This document shows positions 45,101 through 57,639 of a stretch of 64,000 nucleotides of DNA, piece by piece. The notes beneath the pieces were generated by a model. That model searched no databases and was not told the origin of the DNA. It saw only the letters and a program-made list of their open reading frames with translations. Origin of the DNA: Sympetrum striolatum. Taxonomy: Eukaryota > Arthropoda > Insecta > Odonata > Libellulidae. Numbering within the stretch: position 1 is the first letter of the stretch; every line of letters begins with the position of its first letter. Made by a program: the position numbers and the translations under genes. The DNA is taken from assembly GCA_947579665.1 (NCBI GenBank), contig OX388349.1, positions 87,826,197-87,890,196 on the forward strand, in the 5' to 3' direction.

Positions 45101-48100
45101 GAGGGAAATGGACAATAAACCCGGTGTCGTTCAAAATATCAGCTTTAGTGGTTTCAAGAATGAAATGGTTTTATTTTCGGTCGAGAATATTGTTATTTTC
45201 GTTTTTTTATGCTCCACGGAGTTCTTCGTGCATTCTCCACACTTTGGATTGTGGAGAGTTTCACACACTTTAGGCCTTATTTTCCCATATTCTGCCAAAG
45301 ATTACGCGTTTATTGAATTTATGAGATTGTATCTTTTCTAGGCTGTTGTTCATCATTTTAAAACTTAAACTTAATTTATTCAAATTTGAAAACATAATCC
45401 GTCATTCAGAAACACACCTAGCCCAAGTACAGCTTAAGAGAAAACGTACTCTCCTTGACGGCTTTATTTAATATAAAAAATGTATGTAAGTGGTAAATTA
45501 GATTTCAAATTTTATGTTTTAGAGATCGGTAATCTCAGGAATAAGCGATTGATTTGGATAGTTCGATTTCTCGTACTTCGTTGTTGGTTTGTGTACTAGG
45601 ATTGTAGTACCCCTAAGTAAACCTCGGTGAAGTAGAGGCAAGAATTACACTAGTGTTAAAAAAACTCCAAATAGCTGTTGTTAAAGAGCTTTTATAACTC
45701 TAATGTAATTCCATGGCTGTGCTCCTTTTTTCCTCTTAGATAAGAATAGTTTTACCTGCCAAAAACTTTGATGGTTTACCCGAATCCATCAATGCTGGAT
45801 ATAACGAATGTAACTGTAACTTGGTTTGGTTGGTCCTATACATATATTGATATAAGTTCAAATACTTGAAAATAATCCCTGAATTATACTTGGGAGCATT
45901 CAATAAAATAGTTGAGCTACCGAATAACAATACTAAAAAGATTTTGCAGGTTAAAATCAACCGTTATGAATATTTTTCACAAGGTTGTAAAAAGTTACGC
46001 GATAAAATTCCTGCTTTTCTCTTTACTTAGTAGGAATTCGTATATTTTAATCCAAAGCTGCATGATCATAAATTATAGAAAGGTTTGAAAAAAATGGAAA
46101 TGTCTTAAGAATTTAGAAGATGATAGAGATTGATGAGGAAACATATAGTCTAAATTTGCAACACACACTTGTTCTACGAAAGAGATGTTATTTTTTTATA
46201 AAATCCTAGTTGGGCGACAGGCGTAATCTTCGGATTTTCGTTACTTATACGAATTCCATGCCCATTTATCTCATAATCCATAGGGGTTGAATGGGGCCGC
46301 TGTTGGAAGAGATTCGCTCCCGAAATAAAGGTCCGTATTGGGATCGATTAACTCTTGAACCGAATCTCAACGATGACGTACGTAAATTCTCTGACGTATT
46401 GCAAATTTCAACCCGTCCCTGATGACATCTCTTTCAAGGAAAGGCACGGTTTTGATTTTGGCGGCTTTGGCTTGCACCTCAGAACATTCAGATGCTTCAT
46501 GTGATATTCAATTTTATTATTATAAAAATCCACCAGTAAAAGTCAGGTGTAAGCTTACACGCAAAAGAAATAGTAGAATCCTCCGAAGACATTCTGTGCT
46601 GTTTCGATGTTTTTGTTTTGTCACTAATTCCTTCCAAGGTTTGTGGTGCACAAGCGATTCCATCCATTCGGTCGATTGCTTTCACTAGTCCAATGTAATA
46701 CGACGAGAGTTTGTTTAAAGAACTTGTGATCCGAATGTCAGACTAAATGCGGTCTACGATGGAATTTAAAATTGCAAAATTCACAAATTCACTCTCTTAG
46801 CAAGGATCAGCAAAATCGGATAAACATGTCACATTTGAAATGCGTAACCCTGAGGGCATTCCTTTGCCTAGTCCGGATAACGGTGAAAAATCTTTGTTAG
46901 CAGAGGCATCGCTGTAAAATGATATTGAGATTATGCTTAGGTCTTAATTATTTCAAGAAATACAGTTAAATTAAACTCGGCTAAATGTATAATAAACGTG
47001 TTGGGGTCTTTTCTGCAGAAAGACATACGTAAGCAAATGTAACCTCATAGAAATTCGTCAAAAAATTATAAATGTATTCATAATTCTACAGCTTATGTGC
47101 GCGCCTCAAATCTAACTTTTCCACAATCAAATCCCCCTTTTAGCTTATCAAATTTTTCGACATCATTTTAGTAATTTTTCGTTAGTAATCAAAATCCACA
47201 TAAATATTTTTCTTCATTAATCCTTTTATCGCGTTTTAGTATAAAAAAGCGTGAACCAATATCTTAAGAGTTATCTACGTATTTATTGTTAAATATGCGT
47301 TTTGTACATGTATGAGTATCACACAAAATTTAGGAGCAATAACTCTGTGTTTATTTTGTATAACGCTTTTGCAAACGTGTGCATTTGTTCACTCTACAAA
47401 AAAAAGTATTTATGTTTGTTCCACCGGCAGTTACTTCTTGAGGATTTATCTTCCCGGAAGAAGATGGTACTTCATTCACTCTTTTCTATCTAGTTCGGAG
47501 CGTTCCCATAGAAACTCGCACTCTAAACAGACACGCGAATACGACAGCAATTTATAAGCGTTTATCTGCAGTTCCTATGGAATCCGTGATTCTCGTGTTC
47601 GTGCCAAGGAATAGAAAGGGGCGCAAATAAAGCATTCGTGAGGAGCGTCACGGCTGTATCCTAATTAACCCAATTTTGAGGCACGTTCTGATATGAATAG
47701 CAGACGAAGGATTGTGGACATTGATTCACTCTGTGTTTATTTTGAGTTCGAAAATTTTCTTTTTGGAGCTGAAGTGCGCGGGGATGTGCTGTTCCTTGCG
47801 ATACCGAAATATAGTGTCGGAAGGGTATTTAGACGTACGCCATTTTGTCTTTTCCAGTGATTGTTTGGTTACAGTTTTAGATCTCAAACTTTGCGCACGG
47901 GATTGTAATGATGCAGAGAGGATCTTAACAATTATGCTCGATAAATATTGTTTTAGATTTTTTTCATAATTGAAATCATTGATGTAGTTTCTATATTGTT
48001 TATTATTATTAATTGTGTTTAAAATTCGCCCGACAAAAAATCACGGGGTAAACACTATTATAAATATACAATCAATGATAATACATCCATATTTATAAAA

Positions 48101-48773
48101 GGGAAGTTTTTGGAACTTTATTTATAAAATAATTTTATTTAGCTGCGAACAAACAAGGCTTCTCATTTGAAACAAAGCAAGTTCATGGCGATACACGTTA
48201 AAGGTTTGGCACAATCTATATAAAGTTGAGTTGTTTGGACAACAGTTCGATTTTAATTCTTAAAAATAAAATGCCTTTTTTGGTCTTACGATAAATTTTG
48301 GTACAAAAATTAATTTAACTCGCTAGGTCAGAATTTTTCCCAGCATTGATTCGGTCAAATAAATAAAATAAATCCTTTTTCGTTTTTACTCAGTAGGGCT
48401 TTGATATCCATATATTTCTAATGGAATATCATAACTGATATCATTTTCGAACATTGGGAAGATGTTACTAGGATAATAGTATACATAACGTATAAATCTG
48501 TTCTTCACATTTTTTATATAATTTACATATTTGAGTATACGAGGAGTCCATACAATACAATTTACACTTTATATTACACTACATAATTAACAATTTATTC
48601 TAATTTACTTTTCATCGATGAATTATATGGAATTTTTATCGCTGTTGTCGATGTAAAATATTTAGATACTCTTTGAGCAAAACCCAGCTCTTTTTGAGAT
48701 TAGGTAGGGATATTTATCTAGTTTCTCAGTTTTTATGTTTGTCGGCATTTTTACGTTTATTTTCCCTTCTTAG
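42111..48773. other. Long AT-rich stretch without recognised genes
   Basis: Both strands carry only short frames of ordinary composition (for example 43137-43409 and 46422-46688). The latter begins with a hydrophobic, signal-like segment but is not otherwise supported. Much of this could be intron of the putative plus-strand gene. Confidence 0.4.
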
Positions 48774-48886
48774 AGACCCTCTCCAGAAACCCAGTGGCAT
48801 TCTCGGAATTTCTTCAGATTCCCAGGACCTTTTTCACTCACTGCAGCAGCCTGTTGGCGGTGGCTCTCCGCCAAATGTTCCTCGAA
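48774..48886 (+). CDS. Candidate internal exon of an unidentified plus-strand gene
   Basis: A strong pyrimidine tract and acceptor (TTTATTTTCCCTTCTTAG, ending 48773) is followed by 113 bp without stops and then a donor GTAAAT (48887). In the better frame the peptide reads DPLQKPSGILGISS...DLFHSLQQPVGGGSP, a Gly/Pro/Ser-rich composition typical of disordered regions of regulatory proteins, and GC is well above the flanks. A second frame is also open. I do not recognise the protein. It may belong with the start exon at 33001, but nothing here proves it. Confidence 0.4.
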
Positions 48887-51116
48887 GTAAATGACAGGTG
48901 TTCTTCTTCCTTTCAATTAACCACAATCAACTCTTCTCTTTCTGCTACTTCCATCCTCATTCTCCATTGTTAGAAAACGATTCGAAATCTTTGAAAAAGA
49001 TATTTTTTTAATTCTTATTTACGTAAGCATTGGAGGGGAATCAACATGCCAGTCAAACAAATCAGCAGAAATTAAGCTTTGAGTTTTATTATAGATTTTA
49101 CTTACTGACCTTAGATCCCAGCCTTACAGACTGAGTAATTAAATAAAGAATAATACTAATTATTAGCCTACTTATATCGGAGAACTGCAGTAAATAAGTC
49201 TATCAAACTTGAAGTGCGTACCCAAGGCAAAACATCTGACAGGTTGAACTCATATTTAGGTTAAAGCATTAACTTTGAACGATTAAGAGCCAAAAACACG
49301 GCAAGGAATAACGATAATTAATTATGCCCAGCAAGGATAAAAGCAACAATGAAGAATATTAATTAATTTTCCAATTGAATTTCATAATCATACCTTCTTC
49401 TTCTTGGTAAAATTATTTTTTCTAATGATGTACACTTATATTTGTTGTGCTTTCCATCTCCATTTCAGAAAATATTTCTCCACTTGTCTTTGAATTTAAT
49501 TCTTCCATGCATTGAATAGGACAAATCAGATATGAAAAATTGTTCATCTCTTCGAAATTTTCTTCGTTAATCTTGGACGTATATTAGGAATTATTTTCTG
49601 TCGTAAATATCGTATTTTTAGTAATGCTTTGTTTTATTTTGATACTACATTGCCACCATTTTCAGGAGCGCTTTTTTATCTGATTTGTTGTCAGTTCATC
49701 CTCACATTTTCGCGTCCGCCGCTCTATTTAAACTCTGATTCGTTTTCAGAAAGTGGCTTGGAGTTGAATTTTGGGAAATCGACGTAACATTCTTGAGTTG
49801 TGTGTTTTAAGTTTGCAGTCTTTATCGAATCGTAGAGTTAGTTTGTACACACCTTAGGATCCACCCCAGTTGACAAATACCTGGTTAGTAAGAGAGGTTT
49901 TTTTTAAATGAAATACGAATATAAAATAGCATTCTTCCGGTATCCCTGTTTAAATTCTTTTCCTCCTTCCAAAACCCTTTTTTCTTTCCTTCTGTATAAT
50001 GGAGAGCCGCAAGCTGTATTATGAACTTTAATTTGTCTTTTACATAACTTTGTGAAATTCTTTAATATAATTTTCTTTCTTGTTTTTTAATAATAATAAT
50101 ATAACAATGTATTCAATTTACAATACGAATTACAGTGTTAAAATGATTACAGCTACAGATTAAAATGTATATCAGTAAAACCTGACTGAGATCGGCTTTC
50201 AAAAATTAAAGTAGGTCTAAGATTAATTTACAATTTACATGGCATTTAAATTATATTTATTTGTTATTTTATGAATTTTAATCAAATACCAAATACCAAT
50301 ACCAAATATCAATCTTAAATGTTATGCATTTTAACATCCTTTGTTTCAGTTTAGTTTCAGTTGTTCTTTATTCTTAGAGCCGATTCCGTATCTTAATTGT
50401 TTGGTGTGGAATTACGGTTAGATTTTGATGGAGCATTATTGCTTCGCATGTTACCATTGCTTGATATTGTTGGCATTTCTTCCTAATATGTAATTACTGT
50501 CGTAACATTGTTGTCCTTATAACCTTGCCCTTTAGGCATTTCTATTTTTTATAACCAATCGAAGGGTTTGTGGGATTTCAAAGCCTCATTAATGATCCTT
50601 TCCGTTCAGCATCTTCAAAGGTTTTACTTTAATTACCGGGGATTTATTCGGATTCTCAGAGAGCTTCACTCGCGCCCTTCCTTATGCAGCTTATCTTTTT
50701 ACCGACTTAACATTTGTAGGCTTCGAAAGGCATTATTATTATCCGTAATAGCTATCCTTTTTACACTATAATATTTGATGGGATACAATAATGAGTTAAA
50801 TTAGCTGTACTTGTTTCTGAGTCTAAGCATTCTAATAATTGGATTCCTATAATAGTTTTTTCATTTTTATTGTAGTTATTTCCCCCTTATTTTTGCTTTA
50901 TTATTGTTATTCTATCATAATTCAATTATTCTTATGAAAATAATTTTTTATTACATTAGACGATTTTTTCCGGTCTTCTTTATTTTTCATTCACGTCTTC
51001 TGCTTTTAAATTTCCATTTTAAAATATATCTTCTAACGATACTTTTTAAATAAAATAATAAAAATGCCGCGCGGGGCGTAAAAGGTTATAAAGATTTAAA
51101 CAAAAACTGATCGAAA
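48887..51116. other. No gene recognised
   Basis: AT-rich. A small ATACCAAATACCA-type repetition occurs at about 50284-50312 and nothing else is supported. Confidence 0.4.
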
Positions 51117-51740
51117 GTTGGGCGCCAATATTCAAAAGAACAAATTAATTAAATTTACCGCGAAATGCATGAACTCAGGGTCGCTCGGTTTCCGAAGGAA
51201 ATAAAAACCACAATTTCTCTTAATTGATATTACTCTATTCAATATGAAGACATAAGACAAATAAACCTCAAACAAATGAAAACCATATCTCCAAAAGACA
51301 CACATATTATAACTCAAGGAAACACTAACCGAACAAAGAGGAAGAAACGAATTATAAAACTCCACCACCACTAAACCTTACAAAACATTATAATACCCTA
51401 ACACACAGAACACATATTAATACACAAAACACGATAATTGGGGGACAAATTCGCACAAAGGGAGGGAACACTAAAAACACAACAGGAGTGGGTCTATGGT
51501 TTTTGAGGACCGTTCTGGTCAAGCTATATTGTTTGACTGCCTCTTTCCCAAAGAAAGGACGCCCAGAAGTCCGCGTCTTCTTTAGCGTCCGTTTTTTCTC
51601 ATCCAATCAATACACTTTGTTAAAATCTTGAGGACCAACGCTTTTCCCATTCCCTTTCTGCAGATGGTCAACCACCCGCACCCCGGAAACGCTCTGATGG
51701 TCGAAACAGGGTCAGGGTGTGGCTCATTCCTGCCTTTACG
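51117..51740 (-). repeat. Possible degraded LTR with primer-binding-like site
   Basis: On the minus strand, TGGCGCCCAAC (51117-51127) matches the style of a retrotransposon primer-binding site, which lies just after a 5' LTR. The ~600 bp preceding it on that strand (51128-51740) differ in composition from the flanks: purine-rich on the plus strand, with GC-richer blocks near 51540-51720. I found no second LTR and no gag-pol, and the ends are guesses. Confidence 0.3.
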
Positions 51741-52472
51741 CGGTCCTTAGAAATCGCTAACCATAAAATTATAACCATAAAACCAACATTACAATCTATA
51801 ACTGAGGATGCTCCTAATCTACTTCTACTGTATTACCCTGCCACCCGTCTTTCAGTGTGTCTTGCAAAGGAATCGTTGATTTAATTGAATAGTTAATTTT
51901 CAGTGCACCAAACCGAAGTAGGTAAATCATAGAATTGAAAATGGCGAGAAGAAATTGTAGCCATCGATACCTCGGTTAATCAAGTTTTCAACTCTAGATA
52001 TATTATGCTCTTATACGAAATCTTCCGGAATTACTAACGTTTATGTTTTAAATCGAATTCTAATTGAGATATCGTTGTCCGACTTTAATTATTTGATACG
52101 CTAGATGTAGAAACAAGCTGAGTTGCAAACTTTTGTCACGCCTATGATTTAAATTAAAATAGTGCACGATTGTAGATCAAGGAATGAGAGGCAATGTATC
52201 TAGAGCATATTTTTCCAAAATTATGTTCTAGTGTTTTTCTTTTCCCTTTAGTATTCGCAGATTACGCAGGCTGTGGTATTTTCTAAGCTCTTTTTTCCCG
52301 ACTTAATTTTATTGGCCTTTGAGGTAATCGTTGGATTGTAAATTGCTTGGAAATCCGATTGCAAATTCCGCCTCAGTTATGAGCGAAAATCGCCATGCTC
52401 CTCTCTAATCCGACTGTCATCAACCTTGGGCTGTCGCGATAATTCATCCCGCGTAAATTAACGCACCGTGCG
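51741..52472. other. No gene recognised
   Basis: AT-rich, with no supported feature. Confidence 0.4.
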
Positions 52473-52518
52473 TTTGGCGCGCGCGGGAAAATTAATGGGC
52501 GCGAAATCCTTGGCGGGA
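52473..52518. promoter_or_regulatory. GC-rich cluster of four E2F-like sites
   Basis: Within 46 bp lie TTTGGCGC (52473-52480), CGCGGGAAA (52482-52490), GGCGCGAAA (52498-52506) and GGCGGGA (52512-52518). Each is a match or near match to the E2F consensus TTTSSCGC or its complement. An ATTAATG homeobox-like core sits among them. CpGs are dense here and rare for kilobases around. This suggests an enhancer or promoter fragment. Binding is inferred only from motifs. Confidence 0.35.
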
Positions 52519-53830
52519 TCTGCGGGCGATGGGAGTGACAGCCGTTTTTAGACTCGCACGTCCGATATAGAGAGTACTTTTATCTTAGATTCCGGTGAAA
52601 AGAATACGAAAAAATGAAATTATTTTCTGCCGCAAATTTAAGTTATTATATCCCAAGTCTCGTTTATCACTTCCAGTGAAAATAAAAGATAAAAGATTGG
52701 AACCCCATTGGAATTATTGGAAATTTGGATTGAACCTAAATTTTCTATAAAATCCATTATAGTGATTAATGAAAACATGGAGAACATTCCTTTGTGTCTG
52801 TGTTTTAGTTCTTTAACAGCCTTTTAATGAACAGGTATCCCATTCCATAGCGTTTCAGTCCCATGCCGGACAGGTCGGGCAGTCCAAATATTACTCCATG
52901 TATTTTGGAATTCCACTAATTAGAACCTGATTGATTGACTTTATTTGATTATATTCTAGATTACAAGTTATAACATCATCTGGAGACGACCTAACTTGAG
53001 ATAAGTTGACCTAACTTGAGTTAAGATCAAGGCATGAAATAGAATTCTATAGCAGTGTGAAAAAATCAGCTCCTTTTTGAACTTAGCATCGATTCCGTTG
53101 GTCTGAGCTATTTCTGATCCCACTCTCTTGTAGTCATTTTAAGGAGAAGAGTCCGAAAAGTTCACTTCCGAAGATAAATTTTAAAAAGACAAGGATTCAA
53201 AAGTGATTGAGGATGTAGATTCAAATTCAGTCGCTCTTCTTAACTCCATATCTTTTCTGAGATATCATAAAATATTTCTCTCTACGTGTTTTATCTCTAA
53301 GGATACAAACCTATCGTACTTTAAATAATTGTAGACTCATTTTTCATCGCATTAGTTGATAGTTATTTAGTTAATAGAAATGATTGGATGCATAATGACA
53401 TTATTTCATACGTTGTTGATACCTTAAGTATCAATTAATGTTGGAGACTACTTCTACGTCTTCATCTTCCTTTTGAGGTATTGAAACTCTCCATATATAA
53501 CCTTATTCTTTTCATAACAATCATGGCAAGAAATCTAATTCGTAAGCGGGTAGGACGTAGCATTGTAAATCAACCCAAGTTACTTTCGCTAGCCTAAAAG
53601 CATTTTTTACATGAAGTAAAATTAATAATTAATTTTATTTACATTTTTTTATATTTTCTCTCAGCGAAATTCCTGTATCTTCCATTATATTCTCGGGGTC
53701 TTTCCTCCAACCCAAGATAACTGAAAAATTGACCGGGACCAAACTTTAGAACCGGAACTGTTCTTGTCAATACGAGTTGTAGGTTAATAGTTAAGCTATG
53801 TCCACATTTTTACAACTTTGTATTCAACAC
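52519..53830. other. No gene recognised
   Basis: AT-rich sequence without a supported feature. Confidence 0.4.
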
Positions 53831-53927
53831 AGGCATGCGTCACAGCGCACGGTATGATGAAGGAGAGGCATGCAATAGCACATGCCTCTCGCAAGTTGAG
53901 TGGACCTCTTTTTCATGACGCATGCCT
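53831..53927. repeat. Nested inverted repeats around GCATGC
   Basis: Outer arms AGGCATGCGTCA (53831-53842) and TGACGCATGCCT (53916-53927) are exact reverse complements. Inner arms GAGAGGCATG (53863-53872) and CATGCCTCTC (53881-53890) pair around an 8-nt loop. The block could fold into a cruciform or be a small foldback element. Confidence 0.6.
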
Positions 53928-56900
53928 CAGCACACATAAATCCAACCAGTTGGATTTTCGTTCAACATTCTGTGCGTCTTTCCAGTGATTTCGATATCAG
54001 TTTATTTATCTTTAAAATAAAATCGACTGAGGCCGTATTGATATTGAGGATATTCATTACGAATGAAATAAAATGGTATTCCACAAGTTTCATTGGAATA
54101 ATACAACGATCATTTTCAGGTCTACAAAACAATATGTTATAAAATAAATAAAAAAAATATATTATGTTGTTAACAAATACATATAATTAAATATCAATAA
54201 ATAACATTTCCGCCATTGAGTGTGACCCCACCAAAGCAGATCATTGCTGTGTTAAATTCATTTTGAATCGCAATTGAAGAGCGATAAACTTACATCGCGC
54301 AAAAACTTATTTAATGCCCTATGGTCATATATACATGTAGATAAATTTAACAGTAGATGCAATTATATACCCATGCAAAAGCCGAGTTTTTCTGCACACT
54401 TTTAATGCTTAGTACAAGGCCCCTCTTCTTAAACTCGAGGGAGGGCTCCCCTTATCAGTTCTCCCGTGGCAAAGAAGCGTCATTGTCGTAAATCGGCTGG
54501 GAAATTCCTCACTTGCTCATTTAACAATTCCTTGTCAATTCTCTCTTACTAAACTACCGATGCCTCAATTACTGTAATTTCATAGCTAATTATTTTCATT
54601 GTGTACCAGTACCTGCTGCATGTCCCACCCCAGGCTTATATTCGACTCGGTTACTTTTCCCAGTTTTTTGGAATAAAATTAGGTACCTCGGCTTATAATG
54701 AGGTCTGCTTATATTCGAGTATAAAAAGTACTCTTTCACAAATACTGCTAGTAAGACTATTGAAATATCGGCTATTCTGTTCCACATTTAAGTCGAAATA
54801 TTACATTTGGAGGGGAAAACTCTAAATATCGATTTGTGTTTCGGTTGCCTCAGTGAGGATCTCTGTTCGAGCCCCAGTCAAGACACTATTTTTCACTTCC
54901 TGTACCACCTTAATATTATATCTTCATTTTCATCTCTGTGTAGAATTGATTACAAGAAATTTATTTTCACTTGAACATTTTTTATTGCAAAAGGAAGCAT
55001 CATAATTTTCAATATTTTTAAGTGAGAGTGTATGTCCCTTTTTCTTCTCCCAGAAAATAAACATTTTGGTTATGATCTTTCTAAACTCATAGAGCAAAAA
55101 TCATATTTCAATTTTCGAGCAAGTGAACTCCAGTGCAACTTCTGCGGCTCAAATATTATATTTATTCTATCATAACTCACGATAATCCACTCTCTGCTGA
55201 GACAGAAAATTAAATGCGCAACTTCCCATTGCTACATAAAACGCAAAGGCGTAATTTCGCTCTAAAGACGGTGTAAACCGCATCACGCATCAGTGTAATT
55301 TAATTGGTGAAACCAAAAGACTTCTGCAACGATTAATATCTCTAAAAATTTGAAGCGCAATCGATATAAAGATATGACCATCTTAATTATACATCATTAA
55401 ATAGTTTTGTCTCGAAAAGGGATGAGTCGTTTGAGCTCTCTTTCCCCTTGATTATTTTGAGGGACCTGACCACCGATAAGAATACATGTTCCATTGCGCA
55501 ATTAGAACGAATGTTTCAGCCTGCTTTTCTGGTGGCTATTCTATCCCTATGGGTGGTAGATAAGCGGTGACGTGGAAGGTGGATTTCGCAAACAAGAAAT
55601 ATAGAAATGCTTTGCGTGTAGTCATTTTTTTGGCCTTCATTTTCAGTTCTTCACGTGCAATCGAGTTGTTCACATCGAAAACGTATCTTTCAGAAGACTT
55701 ACCTATATTGGCAAAGTGCAAGTGTGTTTCGTGCTCTATCACTAAGAAATTGTACTTACAGTTTTTCTTGCTGAACATACAAGGATTTTAGTCGGTTTAG
55801 GAAGTGCTGCGGAAAATAAATCGAGTGTCGCGCAATTGCCCTAAGAAATATTGTGGAATTGTGACTGCAGTGCTTATTTATAAAATATCATTAAGTTTCT
55901 GTCTTAAATTTTCAAAGTACACTTAATCCACTCAGTTAACTGAGAGTGTTAGGCGAAGGAATATACGTGTTAAGAGGTGTTGCTTTTGTGAGCGAAAATG
56001 GATACATTGAGGTTGAGCAATTACTTGGCAAATTGGTTTTTTTTCGTCACCAGTGGTCATCGGATATGTTGTAATGTTTTTGCTCAAAATAAAGTTTTGT
56101 AACGAGTGCTGCGATTTTTTATTCAAAAGCGTTATTTGAGGAAATCTAAAGAGGTAAGAAAATACTATCAATTGCTTCTATGCGAGGTACTTCATGCCGT
56201 ATTTTTTGAACGAATTGCTATTTTTTACTGTAAATATATCAAGTGACTGATTATATTTCTCACCTTCTTTCCATATTTTTTATGAAAATTATTATTGCTT
56301 CAGTTTATCTGAACAGAGACTTCGCGGAAACTAATTTCCTGCCATGCTTTAAATTTATCTGTGCAACGCAGATGCCAGGATTTGATTTCTAAGGAAACTA
56401 ACGCAAAATACGGAAGTTCTCACGTTCCAGTAATTCGCTTTTTATTGAATCACAATGTTATTAAAACAAAAGACCTTAAATGGAGTAATGCACTAGCTGA
56501 TGTAATGACGAGATGCAGATTTCATCTAATTACATGACGACTCATGTAAAAAAGTAATTCTTTAGAATCGAAGAGTATTTTCTGCTGAAACATCGGAACT
56601 TAAATTGCTCATACTTGTTGTATATTTTTATTTAGAGAAACGATTGTGAGCTATTAATTTTAATTTCAGCATAGTATTTGTTTGAATAAATGTGGCTTCG
56701 ATGGAGTCAAACTGCTATTCTTTTGATTATGTATCCACACGATCTAATTAAAACATTGCGTCTGGAAAGCATTATTAACTAAAATAAGATTTTTAAATAC
56801 ATCCGTTTGTTTTTATTTTTTATTTTTTTAAGTTGATTATAATGAAAATAGACTTTAATTTGACAGCACTACGAAAGTCGTTTCTCGGTTATTTTCTTGA

Positions 56901-57639
56901 TATTTAATTAGGAAGCTTTGATTTAAAACATTAACTCTGGTGAGCGATATAATTTAAAACACGATTTTCAAATATATCTTTTTGTTCTTTTAAATTAAAT
57001 ATTGTTATAATGAAAATTAGGTTTTATTTTGACTTCTATCATGACTACTTAATTCGTTTTCTTGTTATTTTCTTGATTGTAAAACAATTTTGAAATAAAC
57101 TTTTGATTGTAGAAAACTTTGATGTAAACTATTATTTCCGATAAACAGTGTTATTTGAAAAACGATTTTAAAATACATTTCGTTTTCATTAATATGAAAG
57201 TGGACTATAATGTATGCAGATTTTATTTTGACATGAAACACTAAATTCAAAGTGTTACTTTTGGTATAATATATTATTTAATTATCATTACAAGGTATAG
57301 TTATTGTACAAAAAATCTTAAATAAAACGTGAATTGGTAAAAACAAAAGAGCTATTGGAAAATAAATGTATATGAAATATAAAGAAGAAATCAATATTTA
57401 CAAGAAAAGTCAGGGGAAACAGGATAAGATCCACATGAGCCTTTCTTGACTCATCTGTTAGTTCCTGGTTTTAAATTTTTGTATGGTGGACTTATGTTAA
57501 TATTATATAGACTGCTTTAAACTATATAAGGATACAAAATGTTAAACAAGGCTTAGAAAGTGTGATAAAATTTAATATTTTTTGTTCCAAACTTATAAGA
57601 AATCGATTAAAAACGGTCCATAAGTCTCAATTTATAAAC
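53928..57639. other. No gene recognised; weak repeat traces
   Basis: At 54640-54725 the phrase GCTTATATTCGA or a close variant occurs three times beside GGTACCTCGG, reminiscent of DNA-transposon subterminal repeats. At about 54852-54890 a B-box-like TGTTCGAGCCC follows a weak A-box. Neither is strong enough to call. The rest is AT-rich with no coding signal. Confidence 0.35.

Noticed and set aside
46422..46688. 88-codon frame with a hydrophobic start, possible secreted peptide
   Set aside because: No splice, promoter or domain support, and the opposite strand is open over the same bases.
54835..54895. tRNA-like head with B-box-like TGTTCGAGCCC
   Set aside because: The A-box is weak and no acceptor stem forms. 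Left as a trace within the unannotated stretch.
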